DNA of 64,000 nucleotides from Collibacillus ludicampi (GTDB lineage: Bacteria > Bacillota > Bacilli > Tumebacillales > BOQE01). The notes below the pieces were generated by a model. It saw only the letters and a program-made list of their open reading frames with translations. It did not search any database and had not been told where the DNA came from. Positions 51,526 to 60,366 of this stretch are shown here, in pieces; position 1 is the first letter of the stretch; the number at the start of each line of letters is the position of its first letter. The translations under genes were made by a program, and so were the position numbers. The stretch spans positions 2,047,001 to 2,111,000 of the forward strand of contig NZ_BOQE01000001.1 in assembly GCF_023705585.1 (NCBI RefSeq). Direction: 5' to 3'.

Positions 51526-51569
51526 TACAAAGTCCCATAAGAAGGTGTAACTCCTTATGGGACTTTGTA
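51526..51569. terminator. Strong bidirectional hairpin
   Basis: TACAAAGTCCCATAAG..AGG pairs with CCTTATGGGACTTTGTA around TGTAACT, a stem of about 17 pairs, between the exporter and the convergent recombinase. Confidence 0.75.
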
Positions 51570-51666
51570 CTAGAACGTTAAAAAAAACTTCTATTTTCGT
51601 TTCTGAGTGTTTTTTTCAAAGGGGAGGGGTAACACATAGGGGGGAATATGTACGTTATAATGCTGT

Positions 51667-52485
51667 TCAGTCTTTATAAATCGACTCTACCGCCTGAATC
51701 TTGTCCTCTTCATTCGGGCGGCTGTATCGCAAGATCATATCCGCCGAACTATGCCCGCTTAACGACTGAATCACCGCAATGTCCTGATTATCCCGTACCA
51801 AACCGGTGATAAAGGTATGCCGTAACTGGTGGGCATGAAATCCGTACTGCTCGATGATCCGCTGCACGCTTCTTACACTGATTCGCTCCATGCGATTGCT
51901 GAGAAACAGGGCGGGGTGGCTGTCTGAACGTTCTTCTAAATACTTGGTGAGCGCCCGACGCACTTCGGCGTTCAAAGGAATGATCCGCTCCTTATTTCCT
52001 TTCCCGACAACCCGCATTTCGCCTATCCGTTCGCTGATCTCCACATCCTCCCGGTTGAGCGCTACCAATTCGGAGACACGAAGCCCGGTCATCAAAAGGG
52101 TGGTGACAATCGCAATGTCTCGCTTGTTGCCGGTACGGTCCACCTCGCGCAGCAGGCGATTGCGTTCCAGGCGGTCAAGGGCCTTGGGCGCCAATTGTTT
52201 GTAATCGACCGGTTTGACGACGGAGATATCCTCAATCGCTTCTTTTTTGCCAGCCCACTTGCAATACTTCTTGATCGCGTTCCAGATCTTGTTGATCGTG
52301 GCCGCACTTTTTCGTTTGCTTGTGAGATAATCCAAATATTGCTGGACATCACTCCTAGCGAATGACGTGAGATCGGCCCTCGTTCCTTGCAGCCACTCTT
52401 CAAATTGCTTCAGGGCGTGTGCGTAGGTACGGATCGTCGTCTCGGATTTTCCGCGTAAGGCTTCCTCGATAAACTTCTGAATCAA
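51667..52485 (-). CDS. Tyrosine recombinase/integrase (XerC/D-like)
   Basis: 272 residues. The N-terminal SAM-like DNA-binding domain (about 1-90: SETTIRTYAHALKQFEEWLQ) is followed by the catalytic domain with all active residues: Arg in TGLRVSELVAL, Lys in VVGKGNKERIIPL, HxxR in HQLRHTF, His in LSGHSS and Tyr in LRYSR (about 259). TTG start with AAGGAG upstream. It marks the edge of an AT-rich island and may move it. Possible sites lie just upstream. A stand-alone Xer-like integrase family of thermophilic bacilli is the nearest impression. Confidence 0.92.
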   Translation of the reverse strand: MIQKFIEEALRGKSETTIRTYAHALKQFEEWLQGTRADLTSFARSDVQQYLDYLTSKRKSAATINKIWNAIKKYCKWAGKKEAIEDISVVKPVDYKQLAPKALDRLERNRLLREVDRTGNKRDIAIVTTLLMTGLRVSELVALNREDVEISERIGEMRVVGKGNKERIIPLNAEVRRALTKYLEERSDSHPALFLSNRMERISVRSVQRIIEQYGFHAHQLRHTFITGLVRDNQDIAVIQSLSGHSSADMILRYSRPNEEDKIQAVESIYKD

Positions 52486-52550
52486 AGTTCCCCATATCTC
52501 CTTTCATATGTACATACCCGGGTCATTCTCTCCGATAAAAACCCCTTAAA

Positions 52551-52687
52551 TAATTCTACGCCATAATTTTTGCCCGTTATTTTGGTGTTTACCAAATCCT
52601 GTTAACGTAGTGTCGGGGGGTTTCGGTTTTGGTCTATTTTCATCATAACATAGAATTGTCATTCTATGTTATAATTCTACGACAATG
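52551..52687. repeat. Candidate recombination/operator site cluster upstream of the recombinase
   Basis: ATAACATAGAAT-TGTC-ATTCTATGTTAT (52645-52672) is a perfect 12+12 palindrome. TAATTCTACGCCA (52551) and TAATTCTACGACA (52672) form a direct repeat 121 bases apart, the second abutting the palindrome. Two arms of 12 around a 4-base spacer is short for an Xer core, so it could instead be an operator. Confidence 0.45.
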
Positions 52688-52875
52688 AGAACCCGAAAGT
52701 TATTTTTGAATTATTATAATTTTTACGTGTATATCTTTATTGTTTTGGTATATGATGGTATTATTTATATAGGTACTTTTTGGTTAAAATTGCTTAGTAT
52801 AAGTTGAGACAGAAAAAAAGTCGAGTTTCTTCCTTATTATACATAGTAAAAATTGAAAGGTAGGAGGATTGATGA

Positions 52876-52980
52876 ATGTCTGGGCAAATGATCAGTGTTT
52901 TGTTGTCTCTTGGAGTTGTCGTTGTGCTTGGAAAAAGCATCGATTGGATGATGAGAAGAATCTTGTCTTCAATTTCATAA
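52876..52980 (+). CDS. 34-residue hydrophobic peptide
   Basis: ATG at 52876 with an excellent AGGAGG eight bases upstream encodes MSGQMISVLLSLGVVVVLGK followed by SIDWMMRRILSSIS, stop at 52980. One membrane helix with an amphipathic basic tail resembles type I toxin peptides or phage holin-like peptides. The two-base-shifted frame starting at an ATG at 52872 is also open but less peptide-like. No antisense RNA could be confirmed. Confidence 0.5.
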   Translation: MSGQMISVLLSLGVVVVLGKSIDWMMRRILSSIS

Positions 52981-53015
52981 ATGAACTGTTGAGGGTGAAA
53001 ACATGGATGAGAAAC

Positions 53016-53347
53016 GCCCGAGGGTTCAATAAACAGCTCGTCGATTAAGTAGACCTTCACGAGATCCGTAAACCGTTGAGCAATGGACATGATTCGAGCC
53101 GAAACATCTATATAAAGTTGCATATGAGGACGAACAACAATGGCATGAGGACAACGCCCTAGCGCTTCAGCAAGAACCATGGCCGTTTGAACGCCATAGG
53201 CTTTAGCTTCTTTAGAATCCGCTAGAATATGCCCGATCGATGCTAAGGGTTCCCGGCTACGAACCAGCTTTCCCTGCAGACTCGGGTCACGGGCTTGTTA
53301 TACGCTAGCATAGAATGAATTCATATTGCAAAGAAGGACTTTTTCAT
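53016..53347 (-). pseudogene. SOS-type Y-family DNA polymerase (UvrX-like), truncated and mutated
   Basis: From the ATG at 53347 the reading, with a shift near 53330, gives MNSFYASV, a TAA in place of the usual Glu, then QARDPSLQGKLVRSREPLAS, IGHILADSKEAKAYGVQTAM and VVRPHMQLYIDVSARIMSIA, ending at DELFIEPSG. These are palm/fingers segments of UvrX/DinB-like translesion polymerases. The last two thirds are deleted, with a junction at about 53016 to another small ORF (ATGGATGAGAAACG). A LexA box lies 43 bases upstream. Confidence 0.85.
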
Positions 53348-53389
53348 AAGAAAGTTCCCTTATATGCGAATATATATTCTTATTATTAA

Positions 53390-53402
53390 CGAACATATGT
53401 TC
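53390..53402 (-). promoter_or_regulatory. LexA (SOS) box
   Basis: CGAACATATGTTC matches the Gram-positive LexA/DinR consensus CGAAC-N4-GTTC exactly. It lies 43 bases upstream of the Y-polymerase pseudogene start, where SOS boxes of uvrX-like genes sit. Confidence 0.85.
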
Positions 53403-53987
53403 TTTATTAAATGGGGATATTTGTTTTCAAAATTATATTATTGTTTATATATTTATGGTGTAGTATGATGAGTACCAATCCACTTGATATACTTGTCCTA
53501 TATGAAAACATGTTCCGATTCTCTTTGCAACTTTCGACTTAGCAGGTGGTAGTAAAGGTGTCGACCTTGGGTTTCTACTATAAATAAGTTCACCTTTAAC
53601 TAACTTAGAGAGATGAATACTTTCAGTACTAGGTGATATTTTCGCTATATATGCTTATTCATCATGATCAACGCTCGACATCTAATAATGAAATGAGTAT
53701 CTCTGCACTGTTGGTTCCCTGATGAAGACGTCTACTGATGAAATAATTGATGATGTGAATATCAAGGATGTACAATGATTGCACTATTAGGGTAGAGAGT
53801 ATCTCTTCCGTTAACCCTAATCCCCCAATTATTTCCCCTTGTTATGCCACGTCAATGGTTTACGAAAACATGTACTGTGCCTCAATTAGAAAAATAGGCA
53901 TAATCTCTCGATTTGATGTATCTACTTTTTTGATCGAATACAAAATTTTGTAAAATACCATTATAACGTTAAGTGTAAGGGGGAAAA
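53403..53987. other. AT-rich gene-free stretch
   Basis: No frame here shows coding character. Composition is clearly more AT-rich than the first 50 kb. It separates the polymerase relic from the methyltransferase gene and presumably holds that gene's promoter. Confidence 0.5.
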
Positions 53988-54698
53988 ATGAGAGTGAAAT
54001 ATTTTGAAAGCAATACCCTAGAACTGAGTCATATTGTTTTTCTCGGGAGAACATGGAATGAATATTTGTTGATGTTTAACTTATCAAAAGATGAACTAGT
54101 TGGGAGGTGGATACTTGATTGTCCAGGGGGAGCATGTTCATTTACTGCAACTGCAAACAAATATGGAATTAAAGCCTTCGCTGTTGATTCAGCATATTAT
54201 CATACTCCAGAGGAACTTGGGAAAAAAGGCTTGCAGGATATAGAGTATATAATCTCTATGTTAGATAAAGTAAAAGAAAAATGTCAATGGAACTACTTCA
54301 AATCTATGGATGAACTTAGAGGTGAGAGACTAACGGCTTTAAATCAATGTATTCAGGATATGAAAGAATCGAAAGGATACAGATACTTACCAGCAATATT
54401 ACCAGTCTTACCATGTGAAGATAAGTCTTTTGATATGACTCTTTCCGCTCACTTATTGTTTATGTATGCGGATAAACTCGATTACAATTTTCATCTTCAA
54501 ACGATTCAAGAAATGATTAGAGTAACAAGAGATGAAATTCGTATTTTCCCGACAATTGATATGAATGGTAATAAATATTTGTATTTGGATGAAATTATCG
54601 ATTGGGTTCGATCAAAGGGTATGAGAGTAGATGAAGTTAAAGTACCATATGAATTTCACAGGAATGCTAACACAATGTTGAGAATTATTTGCAAATAA
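53988..54698 (+). CDS. SAM-dependent methyltransferase-like protein
   Basis: 236 residues, AAGGGGGAAAA ahead of the ATG. WILDCPGGACSFTATANKYG (about 42-61) is a class I SAM-binding loop (hydrophobic-D-x-P-x-G), followed by an acidic strand end in FAVDSAYY. LPCEDKSFDMTLSAHLLFMY (about 144-163) is the post-motif region seen in methyltransferases whose active site holds S-x-H. The substrate is unknown. It is strongly AT-rich and 19 bases from a histidine kinase gene in the same direction, so the two form an operon. Confidence 0.75.
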   Translation: MRVKYFESNTLELSHIVFLGRTWNEYLLMFNLSKDELVGRWILDCPGGACSFTATANKYGIKAFAVDSAYYHTPEELGKKGLQDIEYIISMLDKVKEKCQWNYFKSMDELRGERLTALNQCIQDMKESKGYRYLPAILPVLPCEDKSFDMTLSAHLLFMYADKLDYNFHLQTIQEMIRVTRDEIRIFPTIDMNGNKYLYLDEIIDWVRSKGMRVDEVKVPYEFHRNANTMLRIICK

Positions 54699-54717
54699 GG
54701 GAAGAGAAGGTGAGTTT

Positions 54718-55995
54718 GTGGATGTAATTAATGGAATTAATCAAATATTGCTACAGGTACTTATTATTCTATTTCCAATTATTATTTATTACTTTTATTG
54801 GGAAGATATAAGCTTAATAGAGAATAAAAAAAGTATCGAATTCGCTTATGGAATAATCTCGGGGACCTCGATTATACTGTGTATGATTTGTTCGTTTCCG
54901 ATTTATCATGGATACTTGCTAGATTTAAGAACAATTCCTTTATTGATAGGATTTCTATATGGCGGATATGGTACTGGGATTTTTATTTCAGTCGTATTTC
55001 TAAGTTTTCGATACTTTTTGGGTGGTGGAGGACTCCTTGTACCAGTAATTGTTTGTTCTATTGTGATTCCCATAACATTTTTGTTGATTCCTAAATATAA
55101 GAGTTATAGTTCCAGACACAAAGTAATTACTACAACGGCACTGACACTATTTACAAGTCTTTTGATTGCTAGTGTGACATATTTAAAGCTTATGTGGTCG
55201 AATCTACCAGTTAATAGAGACTTTTTTATATTTTTTGCGGGTTTTAGTATTATTCAAACATGTACTATGTGGGTAACGGTTTTCCTAATTGAGAGTATGC
55301 AGGAAAGAGTAATGATGCATTACCGATTACGACAGGCAGAAAAGTTAAATGTATTGAGTGGAATGGCTGCGTCGGTAGCACATGAAATCAGGAATCCAAT
55401 GGCGGTTGTTAGAGGCTTTATGCAACTTTTTAATGAAAACGCACAAATACCTATGGATATAAGACCTTATTTAAAGCTAATAATTGAAGAGTTGGATAGG
55501 GCAGAATCAATAATAACCGGGTTTCTAACGTTAGCAAAGCCACAATTAGAAAGACTGGAACCAGTATCCGTTTTGGAGCTTATAGATCATGGAGTGAATT
55601 TAATGTCTCCCTATGCATTATTACACGGTGTAGAAATTCAAGTCTTTGCTGATAACTCCCCCTGTATCGAAGCTGATCCGAGAAAATTTAGTCAAGTGTT
55701 GATTAATATAATTAAGAATGGCATTGAGGCTATGACAGACGGAGGTTTATTGAAGATTGGAGTAAAAGAAGAGGGAGGTATTGTGTTAATAAAAATAATT
55801 GATTCTGGAATAGGAATGACGAAAGAAGAATTACAACGACTGGGAACACTTTTTTATTCCACAAAAACAAAAGGAACAGGAGTCGGATTGATGGTAAGTT
55901 ACAAAATTATTGAAACAATGAATGGAAGAATTGAGGTTAGTAGTAAGAAGGGAAGTGGTACACAGTTTACTATTATGATTCCGAAAGCAAGTTGA
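54718..55995 (+). CDS. KinB-like sensor histidine kinase (5TM-LYT sensor)
   Basis: 425 residues, GTG start (GAGAAGGTGAG upstream). Six hydrophobic segments up to about residue 195 include DLRTIPLLIGFLYGGYGTGI, the 5TMR-LYT-type phrase seen in KinB and LytS. The kinase core has the phospho-acceptor His222 in ASVAHEIRNPMAVVRGF, N box INIIKNGIEAM, DSGIGM and GTGVGLMVSYKIIE. KinB-type kinases feed the sporulation phosphorelay through Spo0F. No response regulator is adjacent, so it is an orphan that likely uses a distant partner. Confidence 0.9.
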   Translation: MDVINGINQILLQVLIILFPIIIYYFYWEDISLIENKKSIEFAYGIISGTSIILCMICSFPIYHGYLLDLRTIPLLIGFLYGGYGTGIFISVVFLSFRYFLGGGGLLVPVIVCSIVIPITFLLIPKYKSYSSRHKVITTTALTLFTSLLIASVTYLKLMWSNLPVNRDFFIFFAGFSIIQTCTMWVTVFLIESMQERVMMHYRLRQAEKLNVLSGMAASVAHEIRNPMAVVRGFMQLFNENAQIPMDIRPYLKLIIEELDRAESIITGFLTLAKPQLERLEPVSVLELIDHGVNLMSPYALLHGVEIQVFADNSPCIEADPRKFSQVLINIIKNGIEAMTDGGLLKIGVKEEGGIVLIKIIDSGIGMTKEELQRLGTLFYSTKTKGTGVGLMVSYKIIETMNGRIEVSSKKGSGTQFTIMIPKAS

Positions 55996-56462
55996 GTCCG
56001 AGATACTGTGTAAAAATGGACTCATCTTCTAGTAAAAAATATGAGCCATTCCATACTCTTTGGTGGATGAGGTTGTCCAGACCCAATCTACGAGGAGGAA
56101 TGAAATGACTAAATAATCAGATTAGCTTAAATGATGAAATTTGCACGCTACACAAAAGTCCTTACAAGGGGAGATCTCTACGGGCGCGTAAGAGCGCGAT
56201 TCTTGACGCTCCTGACTTAAAGTTGTCCACCATGAGGATCAAAAACGGCAAGAGTCTTACTTAACCAGGTTCCGGGGAAAGTTACCGTCTATGCTATACT
56301 CTGTCCAGTATCAAGTATTCATAATCTTACAATATTTATGTTGGCAGTGCTCTGCAAAATTTGGCCGCCAAACTCTGCATTTTAAAGATGCAAAATACAA
56401 CAAAGCCATGTTGGATGCGGAAGAGAAAGCGGAGTTAAGATACCGATTCATGAGGTGTAAAC
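55996..56462. other. Intergenic stretch with a short coding-like relic
   Basis: Mostly featureless. Between about 56335 and 56461 one frame reads FGRQTLHFKDAKYNKAMLDA then EEKAELRYRFMR without a start codon, perhaps the end of a lost gene upstream of the small ORF at 56463. I cannot assign it. Confidence 0.3.
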
Positions 56463-56615
56463 ATGGATGAGAAACGAATCGAACGTATCGAAGACCAGTT
56501 AAGCCAGTTAATACGGATGATGGCGAGTATTCATAGGGAACTGGTTGAGATCAAAACGAACATGAATCAGAAGTTAGATCAGGTACTTGAGAAGTTAGAC
56601 GATAGGAAAAAATAA
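56463..56615 (+). CDS. 50-residue coiled-coil protein
   Basis: GAGGTGTAAAC precedes the ATG. The peptide begins MDEKRIERIEDQLSQLIRMM and ends QKLDQVLEKLDDRKK, with hydrophobic residues at heptad a/d positions throughout, a short parallel coiled coil. A truncated copy of its start (same upstream site and ATGGATGAGAAACG) lies at 53003, fused to the Y-polymerase relic, so it belongs to a mobile gene set. Function unknown. A hairpin follows. Confidence 0.6.
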   Translation: MDEKRIERIEDQLSQLIRMMASIHRELVEIKTNMNQKLDQVLEKLDDRKK

Positions 56616-56620
56616 AGAAA

Positions 56621-56638
56621 GCCACCGTGCCTGGTGGC
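56621..56638 (+). terminator. Small hairpin after the coiled-coil gene
   Basis: GCCACC-GTGCCT-GGTGGC, five bases after the stop. No T tract, so weak. Confidence 0.4.
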
Positions 56639-57271
56639 ATCATTCTACAGAATCTTCAATATGAATGATGTCCTTATCTTTACCCTCAAGTTTTTAACTG
56701 TGGCGATACTGATTGTTTTCGGATAAAAATGACCTTCAATTTTCGAAAGGCGGCTCACTTCTGGTAATTTGTATGAGTTCATTTTATCTTCCTAACCTTC
56801 ATCCCATCCCTTGGAGGGGATAAATATATTTTCAAAATAGGTATTCGTTAATTCTTAAGACTTAGGTGTTACGTTTCGGCAACCTATGTTTTTGATCAGT
56901 TTAATTTGGCTCTAGACCTAAAGAACAAAAATATAGCACGAACAAACAAATCAATGGCAATGGATAATCCCGGCTATTCCCATGCGTCAACTGGTCGTCG
57001 ATCTTGCCAGTAGTGCTTAGAAGAATTATACAGTTGTTTATGGGGGGGAATTGAAATAGTCTCGAAAGGCAGAAGGTACATAGCCCCGAGAGCACATTCT
57101 CCGACAGCCCCCATGATAATAAAACACGATCAACGGTTCAACGATCCCGATTGTTGGCGTGATGGATTGATGGTATCGCTTATAATTGTTGTTTATTGTT
57201 GTATCTTGTCGAATTTAGGGTGATAATTCTATAATTTACTAAAAACCTAATTAAACGGGACACAATGAACG
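56639..57271. other. AT-rich gene-free stretch
   Basis: I see no supported gene, RNA or clear repeat in these 630 bases. Short open frames lack ribosome sites. Confidence 0.5.
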
Positions 57272-57508
57272 ATGAGATACTTAGAAACAATACAAGTACT
57301 TACTAAAGAAGAATTAATACGACTAACAAGTAAGATTCATTCCTTAGAAACAGAAGCTAACCAACGAGAATCAAATATCGTTCAAGAAGAAGATGCGTCT
57401 TTGCCAAAAGAAGTAATTTTGGATTATCGATTTCAATACTTAAGAGAACAATTAAATAAACGTAAAAAACAAAATATCGGGTTCCTTGCCAAGATCATTC
57501 ATAAATAG
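57272..57508 (+). CDS. Small charged helical protein
   Basis: 78 residues. MRYLETIQVLTKEELIRLTS leads into a Glu/Lys-rich helix and a basic end (QLNKRKKQNIGFLAKIIHK). There is no membrane segment and no recognised domain. The ribosome site is weak (CGGGACA). It is followed by a good terminator, which supports a real transcript. It lies immediately before the IS66 element. Confidence 0.5.
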   Translation: MRYLETIQVLTKEELIRLTSKIHSLETEANQRESNIVQEEDASLPKEVILDYRFQYLREQLNKRKKQNIGFLAKIIHK

Positions 57509-57518
57509 ATAATTTTTT

Positions 57519-57547
57519 CGTCTCGTATACAATGAGGCGTTTTTTTA
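57519..57547 (+). terminator. Terminator upstream of IS66
   Basis: CGTCTC pairs with GAGGCG (one G-U) around about nine bases, followed by T7. Confidence 0.7.
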
Positions 57548-57620
57548 TGTATCAAGGTTATTATTTTCGTAAGCGTAAAATAATCCCCACCTTTTGAAGA
57601 GATGGGGATTTTCGTATGAT

Positions 57621-59201
57621 TTACGTATTCTTTTTTATAGCCCGGCAGGTAAGCGGTAGGCTTTCTGACCAAGGGAGAAGCTGATCTAAGGAATCTTTGT
57701 CTTTCATATCTAGGTTAGGTAGTTTCTCAAAGAGATAGGTAAGATAGAAATAGGGATGTAATCCATTTTCTTTCGCTGTCTCTATGATACTGTAAATGAT
57801 CGCACTCGCCTTTGCACCACGCGGGGTATTGGAGAACAACCAGTTTTTGCGACCGATCACAAACGGTTTGATCGCGCGTTCACTTCGGTTGTTATCGATC
57901 TCCAATCGCCCATCTTGTAAAAACGCCTCTAATTTTTCCCACTGGTTCAGACAATACAAGATGGCCTGACCGAACGCACTTTTGGGCAGCACTTTCGGTT
58001 TCTGAGTACGAAGCCATGCCAAAAAAGCATCCAACACAGGGCGGCTGCGTTCTTGACGGATTTGGTAACGTTCCTCAGGCGTGCACTCCTTTAAGTCCCG
58101 TTCAATCGCAAAGAGTTGATTGCAGAAATTGAGTCCCTCTTTGGCTGCTACCGGTGACGAGCGCTTCGATTCAGGCAGCGCCTTGAGTGCCTCATCGAAT
58201 TTGCGCCGGGCGTGAGCCCAACAACCGACCAGGGTCACATCCGGTATCCCATGGTAACCCGCATAGCCATCGACGTGCAGGTATCCTTTGAAACCGGAAA
58301 GAAACTGACGCGGGTGTTTGCTCGCCCGTGTCGTCTGGTAGTCATAGAGGATGATGGGCGGATCTTCTCTCCCGGTACGGTACAGCCATAGATAAGAAGT
58401 TGTCTGTGCGGCCCGGCCCGGTTCACGGAGCACTTGTAAGGTCGTCTCGTCTGCGTGCAAGATGTCCCGCTTGAGTAAGTGCTCGCGCATGCGATCATAG
58501 AGCAGACTCAACCAGGTATTCGCTCCGTAGAGGATCCAGTTGGCCAGGGTCTGACGAGACAACTCAATCCCCAGGCGTGCAAACTGTTGCTCTTGCCGGT
58601 AGAGAGGCATGCTCTCCACATATTTTTGACTCATGATATAGGCCATACTGGAAGCAGAAGCCAAACTCCCCGGAAAGACAGGGGCAGGCATAGAGGCTGT
58701 GACAATCGGCGTGCTTGTCTCCTCACGCTCACAACGGCGGCAGGAGTAGACGTAACGGACATGCTTGACCACTTTGACTTCGGCCGGAATGATCTTCAGC
58801 TCTTGCCGTATCTCCGTGCTCATTTCATGCAAAGAACCACCGCAACACGAACAAACCTGCTCCTCAGATGGCAGGCGATACTCGATCGTCTCCACAGGCA
58901 GGTTTTCAAGCAGGGTTTCCCGGTGGCCGCGTTTTTTGGAGCGGCGGTACGTAATGGTTTCGAGGGTAGGCTCCTCTACAGTGGGATCTGCCTCCACCTC
59001 GGCTTCGTTAAAAAGCTCAAGCTGATCGGCATTCGTTCGTTCGCTCGAAGAGCCAAACCGGCGCTGTTGGCTAAGACGAAACTGCTCCTCATACCACTTC
59101 AGCTTGGCAGTGAGTTCAGCAATTTGATTTTTCAGCAAATCGCGTTCTTTTTGGAGATCTTCAATTGTAGTAGGTGTCGGGTTCGGCGTATGATTTTTCA
59201 T
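57621..59201 (-). CDS. tnpC: IS66 transposase TnpC
   Basis: 526 residues from the ATG at 59201. It contains an N-terminal leucine-zipper region ([19 protein letters not shown]), a zinc-finger-like [12 protein letters not shown] and SCRRCE, then the DDE domain with [36 protein letters not shown] and the acidic [20 protein letters not shown]. Length and motifs are complete. It is the only intact open frame of this IS66 copy and could act only with TnpA and TnpB supplied from elsewhere. Confidence 0.95.
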   Translation of the reverse strand: MKNHTPNPTPTTIEDLQKERDLLKNQIAELTAKLKWYEEQFRLSQQRRFGSSSERTNADQLELFNEAEVEADPTVEEPTLETITYRRSKKRGHRETLLENLPVETIEYRLPSEEQVCSCCGGSLHEMSTEIRQELKIIPAEVKVVKHVRYVYSCRRCEREETSTPIVTASMPAPVFPGSLASASSMAYIMSQKYVESMPLYRQEQQFARLGIELSRQTLANWILYGANTWLSLLYDRMREHLLKRDILHADETTLQVLREPGRAAQTTSYLWLYRTGREDPPIILYDYQTTRASKHPRQFLSGFKGYLHVDGYAGYHGIPDVTLVGCWAHARRKFDEALKALPESKRSSPVAAKEGLNFCNQLFAIERDLKECTPEERYQIRQERSRPVLDAFLAWLRTQKPKVLPKSAFGQAILYCLNQWEKLEAFLQDGRLEIDNNRSERAIKPFVIGRKNWLFSNTPRGAKASAIIYSIIETAKENGLHPYFYLTYLFEKLPNLDMKDKDSLDQLLPWSESLPLTCRAIKKNT

Positions 59202-59269
59202 AATACTATTGATTTCGACAACATACCGCGAATTCCTTTTTAATCCCAAAGTCTAATTGGGTGTACATA

Positions 59270-59622
59270 TCATAGAATCGTACGCGCAGTGACGGCAGGG
59301 TGAGCTTGTCGCTGTTCGAGAGATAGACCATCGAGCAGCCAACGCAACTCTCGACGACTAATTTTTAATGGTACGGAGCTCGCTTCTTCCGGCCACTGAA
59401 ACTTCCCTTTCTCTAACCGGCGGTAATAGAGCCAGAAACCGTTGTGTTCCCAAGAATCTTCAGTTTATCTCGCTTTCGATTACAGAAAACGAAGAGACAG
59501 GGCGAGAAAGGATCGAGTTCAAACTCTTCCTTGACGAGCACAGCTAACCCGTCAATCGATTTCCGTAGATCAGTGCTTCCGCAGGCCAGATACACTCGCT
59601 CTACGCTGGCTTCACTTAGCAT
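59270..59622 (-). pseudogene. tnpB: IS66 tnpB, one-base frameshift
   Basis: Starts MLSEASVERVYLACGSTDLR, the conserved IS66 Orf2 opening, through VFCNRKRDKLKIL. A missing base near 59455 then shifts the frame; the correct continuation reads WEHNGFWLYYRRLEKGKFQW and ends at the TGA at 59270. The length is 353 bases, one short of a whole number of codons. Confidence 0.9.
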
Positions 59623-59932
59623 AACGTTTGAAGTGTTCGCACGACGTCGGCCAGCAGCGCAGGATCAAAGCCAGGCTGGATCTCTACGGTTGCTTGCCCT
59701 ACTCTAACGAGCAAGGTGTTTCTAGACTTGTCAGTCTGCCCGTCCACTTCTACCGATATCCATTTGGATGATGGGTTCACAGCGGCTTCTTTGTGTTCAA
59801 TCTTCCGGAGCCAATACCGGAACTGATGAAGCTTCAACTGATGAGCTCTACACCATGCTGATGCACTCTGTCCGCTAGCCCGAAAAGCAGCGATCCGTAC
59901 CTCCCACTTTTTCTTAATTCTGCATGGGACAT
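59616..59932 (-). pseudogene. tnpA: IS66 tnpA, one-base frameshift
   Basis: From the ATG at 59932 the frame reads MSHAELRK, then an A run at about 59908-59912 appears one base short. The continuation is KWEVRIAAFRASGQSASAWC, then HQFRYWLRKIE, ending in PALLADVVRTLQTLC. This is the helix-turn-helix Orf1 of IS66. Confidence 0.85.
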
Positions 59933-60072
59933 TGAAAGTTCTCCTCTCCGAATATCTTGAGGAGATTATCTCAAATACAACACGAGGTTAGTAGGTGGGA
60001 AGTATTTGACGCTTACTTATTTTCTGTTAATTCCACCGATGATTCGACAAAAATTCATAAAATACGACATTT

Positions 60073-60294
60073 AATGATGGCATTTCAGATAGTAGATTAT
60101 TTAAAATTAGGAGTACATTCGTCCATTCAGTTGTCTCATTGAAAGATTTCGCAGATTTTGTACAAGAAGGTGGTAATTTATTATTTAATCAAAATATTAA
60201 GGATTTTATTAATAATACCGATATAAATAAAGGTATAAAAGAAACATTACAGTATGAGCCCGAAAAATGGGGAGGGGATCGGCGCGCCAATTAG
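60073..60294 (+). pseudogene. Fragment of an AIPR-type abortive-infection protein
   Basis: An open frame without start reads VVSLKDFADFVQEGGNLLFN, QNIKDFINNTDINKGIKETL and QYEPEKW before a TAG at 60292. The order LFxxNI-xxFI...VNKGIKETLxxEPExFW is the AIPR (PF10592) signature found in phage-defence proteins. The rest of the gene is gone. It lies right beside the IS66 insertion. Confidence 0.65.
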
Positions 60295-60366
60295 GCTAGC
60301 ACGTTGTGACTACTCGGCATTAAGGTTTTGATAAAATGATTCTTTCACAAAAGGGGAATAAAGCAC

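Larger units (their letters stand above)
57569..60016 (-). mobile_element. IS66-family insertion sequence with 8-bp target duplication
   Basis: Terminal inverted repeats are GTAAGCGTAAAATAATCCCC at 57569 and, on the other strand, GTAAGCGTCAAATACTTCCC ending at 60016. Both ends are flanked by the perfect 8-bp duplication TTATTTTC (57561-57568, 60017-60024), the size normal for IS66. It contains tnpA, tnpB and tnpC on the minus strand. tnpA and tnpB each carry a one-base frameshift, so the copy is probably immobile on its own. Confidence 0.95.

Noticed and set aside
60270-60302. Adjacent GGCGCGCC and GCTAGC sites that look like vector polylinker
   Set aside because: No other cloning-vector sequence surrounds them and one lies inside the AIPR relic frame; chance occurrence is more likely.
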